From: Flavobacteriales bacterium UBA5869
GTDB lineage: Bacteria; Bacteroidota; Bacteroidia; Flavobacteriales_D; Crocinitomicaceae
DNA: 6,966 bases
Reading direction: 5' to 3'
NCBI GenBank assembly: GCA_002432565.1
Contig: DJFP01000291.1
Coordinates: 5,631-12,596, forward strand
Shown piece by piece: positions 5,897 through 6,966 of this stretch; the first letter of the stretch is position 1, and each line of letters opens with the position of its first letter. The notes under the pieces were generated by a model. The model did no database searches. It saw only the letters and a list, made by a program, of their open reading frames with translations, and was not told where the DNA came from. A program made the position numbers and the translations under genes.

Positions 5897-6418
5897 TTAA
5901 ATTTTGTCTTCATTGTTCAGGTTCGATCTTTTTCCGAATTCAATCACTTCCATCTGTTCGATTTTAGTTCCGTTAATCCGGAACCGCAATGCTGTTTGGA
6001 TCGAGTGGAACCCTTTGTTTCCACAGGCGCCGGGGTTTAACCAAAGTGTGTTTTTTGTTTTATCCTGCTGCACCAACAATACATGTGAATGTCCGCAGAC
6101 AAAGATGTTCGGTTTGGTTTCCTGAATAAAATCAACCGCTTGCTTACTGTATTTGCCTGGTCTGCCTGCAATATGTGTCATGGAAACGGAAAGTCCTTCT
6201 ACTTTGAAATTCAGGTATTCCGGGAATTCCGAACGGATTGCCTGGTCATCAATGTTCCCGAAAACAGCTCTCAAAGGTTTGAAAGCTTTTAGACGGTCTG
6301 TGACTTCCAAACTTCCGATGTCTCCGGCATGCCAGATTTCATCAACATCTTTAAACAGCTCAAAAACGCGTTCGGGAAGAAAACCATGTGTATCGGAAAG
6401 CAAGCCAATTTTTACCAT
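5897..6418 (-). CDS. YfcE/MJ0936-family metallophosphoesterase
   Basis: A 173-residue calcineurin-like phosphoesterase of the small single-domain type, probably a cytoplasmic phosphodiesterase using two metal ions; the physiological substrate is unknown. Metal ligands are all visible: D9 and H11 in LSDTHG, D33 in HAGDIG, N55 in FGNIDD, H82 in MTHIAG, and H110 and H112 in CGHSH, followed by the family's NPGACG. The length fits the family. An in-frame TTG at 6439 would add 7 residues, but it lies inside the -7 box, and the family typically starts with a short M-x-K-I-G-L-LSDTHG lead, so the ATG at 6418 is preferred. It is the first gene of an operon with porQ 6 nt downstream; I know of no functional link between them. 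Confidence 0.93.
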   Translation of the reverse strand: MVKIGLLSDTHGFLPERVFELFKDVDEIWHAGDIGSLEVTDRLKAFKPLRAVFGNIDDQAIRSEFPEYLNFKVEGLSVSMTHIAGRPGKYSKQAVDFIQETKPNIFVCGHSHVLLVQQDKTKNTLWLNPGACGNKGFHSIQTALRFRINGTKIEQMEVIEFGKRSNLNNEDKI

Positions 6419-6436
6419 GAAAGGATCGAATATGCA

Positions 6437-6444
6437 CAAAACTA
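6437..6444 (-). promoter_or_regulatory. Bacteroidota -7 box for the phosphoesterase-porQ operon (TAGTTTTG)
   Basis: TAGTTTTG on the reverse strand matches TAnnTTTG and ends 18 nt before the ATG at 6418. TTTG motifs exist upstream, but at spacings of 11 and 25 nt, which are poor, so the -33 element is unclear. Confidence 0.5.
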
Positions 6445-6496
6445 AACAAGAAATTCAAAAGGATGAATTCAAAATGTAAAATGATACCATGTTGAC

Positions 6497-6526
6497 GGCA
6501 GGCACTCGAGGCATCGCGTGCCTGCC
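6497..6526. repeat. Palindromic element related to the one at 2250-2277
   Basis: GGCAGGCAC (6497-6505) pairs with GTGCCTGCC (6518-6526). Inside are one T/C mismatch, three more pairs (CGA/TCG) and a 4-nt loop. On the reverse strand the centre reads ACGCGATGCCTCGAGT, matching ACGCGATGCTTCGCGT of the first element at 14 of 16 positions. There is no T-run and no gene converges here, so termination is unlikely. Confidence 0.88.
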
Positions 6527-6662
6527 CGAAGAATAAATGCTCTTGGTATATCGCATGAATAAAGTTTGGATATCCCAATGATATTCCACAGGTGTTCCAG
6601 TGATTGTCTAATTCTTAACACATTTGATACAGGTATGCGATTTATCACCCACAAGTCCATGC

Positions 6663-6704
6663 TAATTCGGAATTCGTAATTGGGAATTCGTAATTAGTAA
6701 TTAT
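6663..6704. repeat. 14-bp tandem repeat, about three copies
   Basis: The units are TAATTCGGAATTCG (6663-6676), TAATTGGGAATTCG (6677-6690) and a decayed third, TAATTAGTAATTAT (6691-6704). The array runs into the pdhA promoter: the -33 TTG is in the second unit and the -7 box begins in the third. Confidence 0.85.
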
Positions 6705-6709
6705 ATTTG
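6680..6709 (+). promoter_or_regulatory. pdhA promoter
   Basis: TTG (6680-6682), a 19-nt spacer and TATATTTG (6702-6709) match the Bacteroidota TTG / TAnnTTTG pattern. The ATG is 28 nt after the box. This is the best-formed promoter in the window, and it is built partly from repeat units. Confidence 0.7.
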
Positions 6710-6737
6710 TCCGTTAAACAAACAAAAACGGGTAAGC

Positions 6738-6966
6738 ATGGCTACGAAAACAGCTTCAAAACCATCAAAAACAACAAATAAGAGTGCGTTGAAAAGCACA
6801 TCGAAATTTTCAAAAGAGACTTACATTAAATGGTATAAGGATATGCTTTTAATGCGTCGTTTTGAAGAGAAAGCAGGACAATTGTACATTCAGCAAAAGT
6901 TTGGTGGATTTTGTCACTTATATATTGGTCAGGAAGCAATCGTTGCAGGAACAGTTAGTGCATCAA
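6738..6966 (+). CDS. pdhA: Pyruvate dehydrogenase E1 component, alpha subunit (N-terminal part, runs off the right edge)
   Basis: E1 alpha, with E1 beta, decarboxylates pyruvate using thiamine diphosphate and passes the acetyl group to the E2 lipoyl domain. The window holds 76 complete codons. After a leader come KETYIKWYKDMLLMRRFEEKAGQLY (residues 26-50), then QKFGGFCHLYIGQEAIVAGT. These are the standard opening helix and the G-F-x-H-L-x-x-GQEA segment of E1 alpha; the usual thiamine-binding motif lies beyond the edge. The first 25 or so residues are very rich in Lys, Ser, Thr and Ala with no acidic residue before E27, an extension I do not expect in most relatives and probably disordered. 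The ATG at 6738 is supported by the promoter and by the reading frame; a later start at M36 or M39 would destroy the conserved helix. Symbol by family. Confidence 0.93.
   Translation, partial: MATKTASKPSKTTNKSALKSTSKFSKETYIKWYKDMLLMRRFEEKAGQLYIQQKFGGFCHLYIGQEAIVAGTVSAS

Larger units (their letters stand above)
6445..6737. other. Divergent gene-free region between the phosphoesterase and pdhA
   Basis: Together with the short leader of the phosphoesterase gene this makes 319 bp without a gene. It contains a palindromic element (6497-6526), a 14-bp tandem repeat (6663-6704) and the pdhA promoter. The part from about 6530 to 6660 shows no feature I can name: two short reverse-strand reading frames cross it, but they lack family features, run through the palindrome and overlap the promoter of the phosphoesterase gene. 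Confidence 0.7.

Noticed and set aside
6497..6526. Hairpin considered as an intrinsic terminator.
   Set aside because: No T-run follows on either strand and the flanking genes are divergent, so no transcript needs to end here.
6469..6660. Two short reverse-strand reading frames in the region upstream of pdhA.
   Set aside because: They cross the palindrome and the promoter region, show no family features or plausible composition, and lack start signals.

Overview
The window reads as ordinary chromosome of a Bacteroidota bacterium, most likely of the Flavobacteriales. The evidence is a PorQ-type component of the type IX secretion system, repeated TAnnTTTG-type -7 promoter boxes in front of genes, no clear Shine-Dalgarno sequences, Bacteroidota-style signal peptides cut before Gln, and a DUF2807 lipoprotein. 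A Fluviicola/Crocinitomicaceae-like source is a guess that the sequence does not prove.

Left part (1-2330). The 5' end of a mazG house-cleaning nucleotide pyrophosphohydrolase runs leftward out of the window. Divergent from it, across only 40 bp, is a two-gene operon: an outer-membrane PagL-like acyloxyacyl hydrolase homologue, then an overlapping gene for a DUF2807 lipoprotein. The two divergent starts each lie exactly 4 nt after a -7 box, so both mRNAs look leaderless. After the operon come six 24-bp tandem repeats ending in a perfect-looking hairpin, then a two-way terminator shared with the next, convergent gene.

Middle part (2323-4860). Three leftward genes each have their own promoter: an ACT-domain protein of unknown role, cytidylate kinase (cmk), and a small outer-membrane beta-barrel protein with codon use typical of high expression and a strong terminator.

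Right part (4856-6966). A leftward operon carries a YfcE-like metallophosphoesterase and then porQ, separated by 6 nt. A 319-bp gene-free divergent region follows. It holds a second hairpin that shares its core with the first one, and a 14-bp tandem repeat that runs into the promoter of the rightward gene pdhA (pyruvate dehydrogenase E1 alpha), which is cut by the window end.

The genes fall into two themes: housekeeping metabolism (mazG, cmk, pdhA) and the outer envelope (PagL-like protein, DUF2807 lipoprotein, beta-barrel protein, PorQ). I see no phage, CRISPR, toxin or defence system. The most unusual content is non-coding: the repeat array, the two related palindromes and the symmetric leaderless promoter pair.
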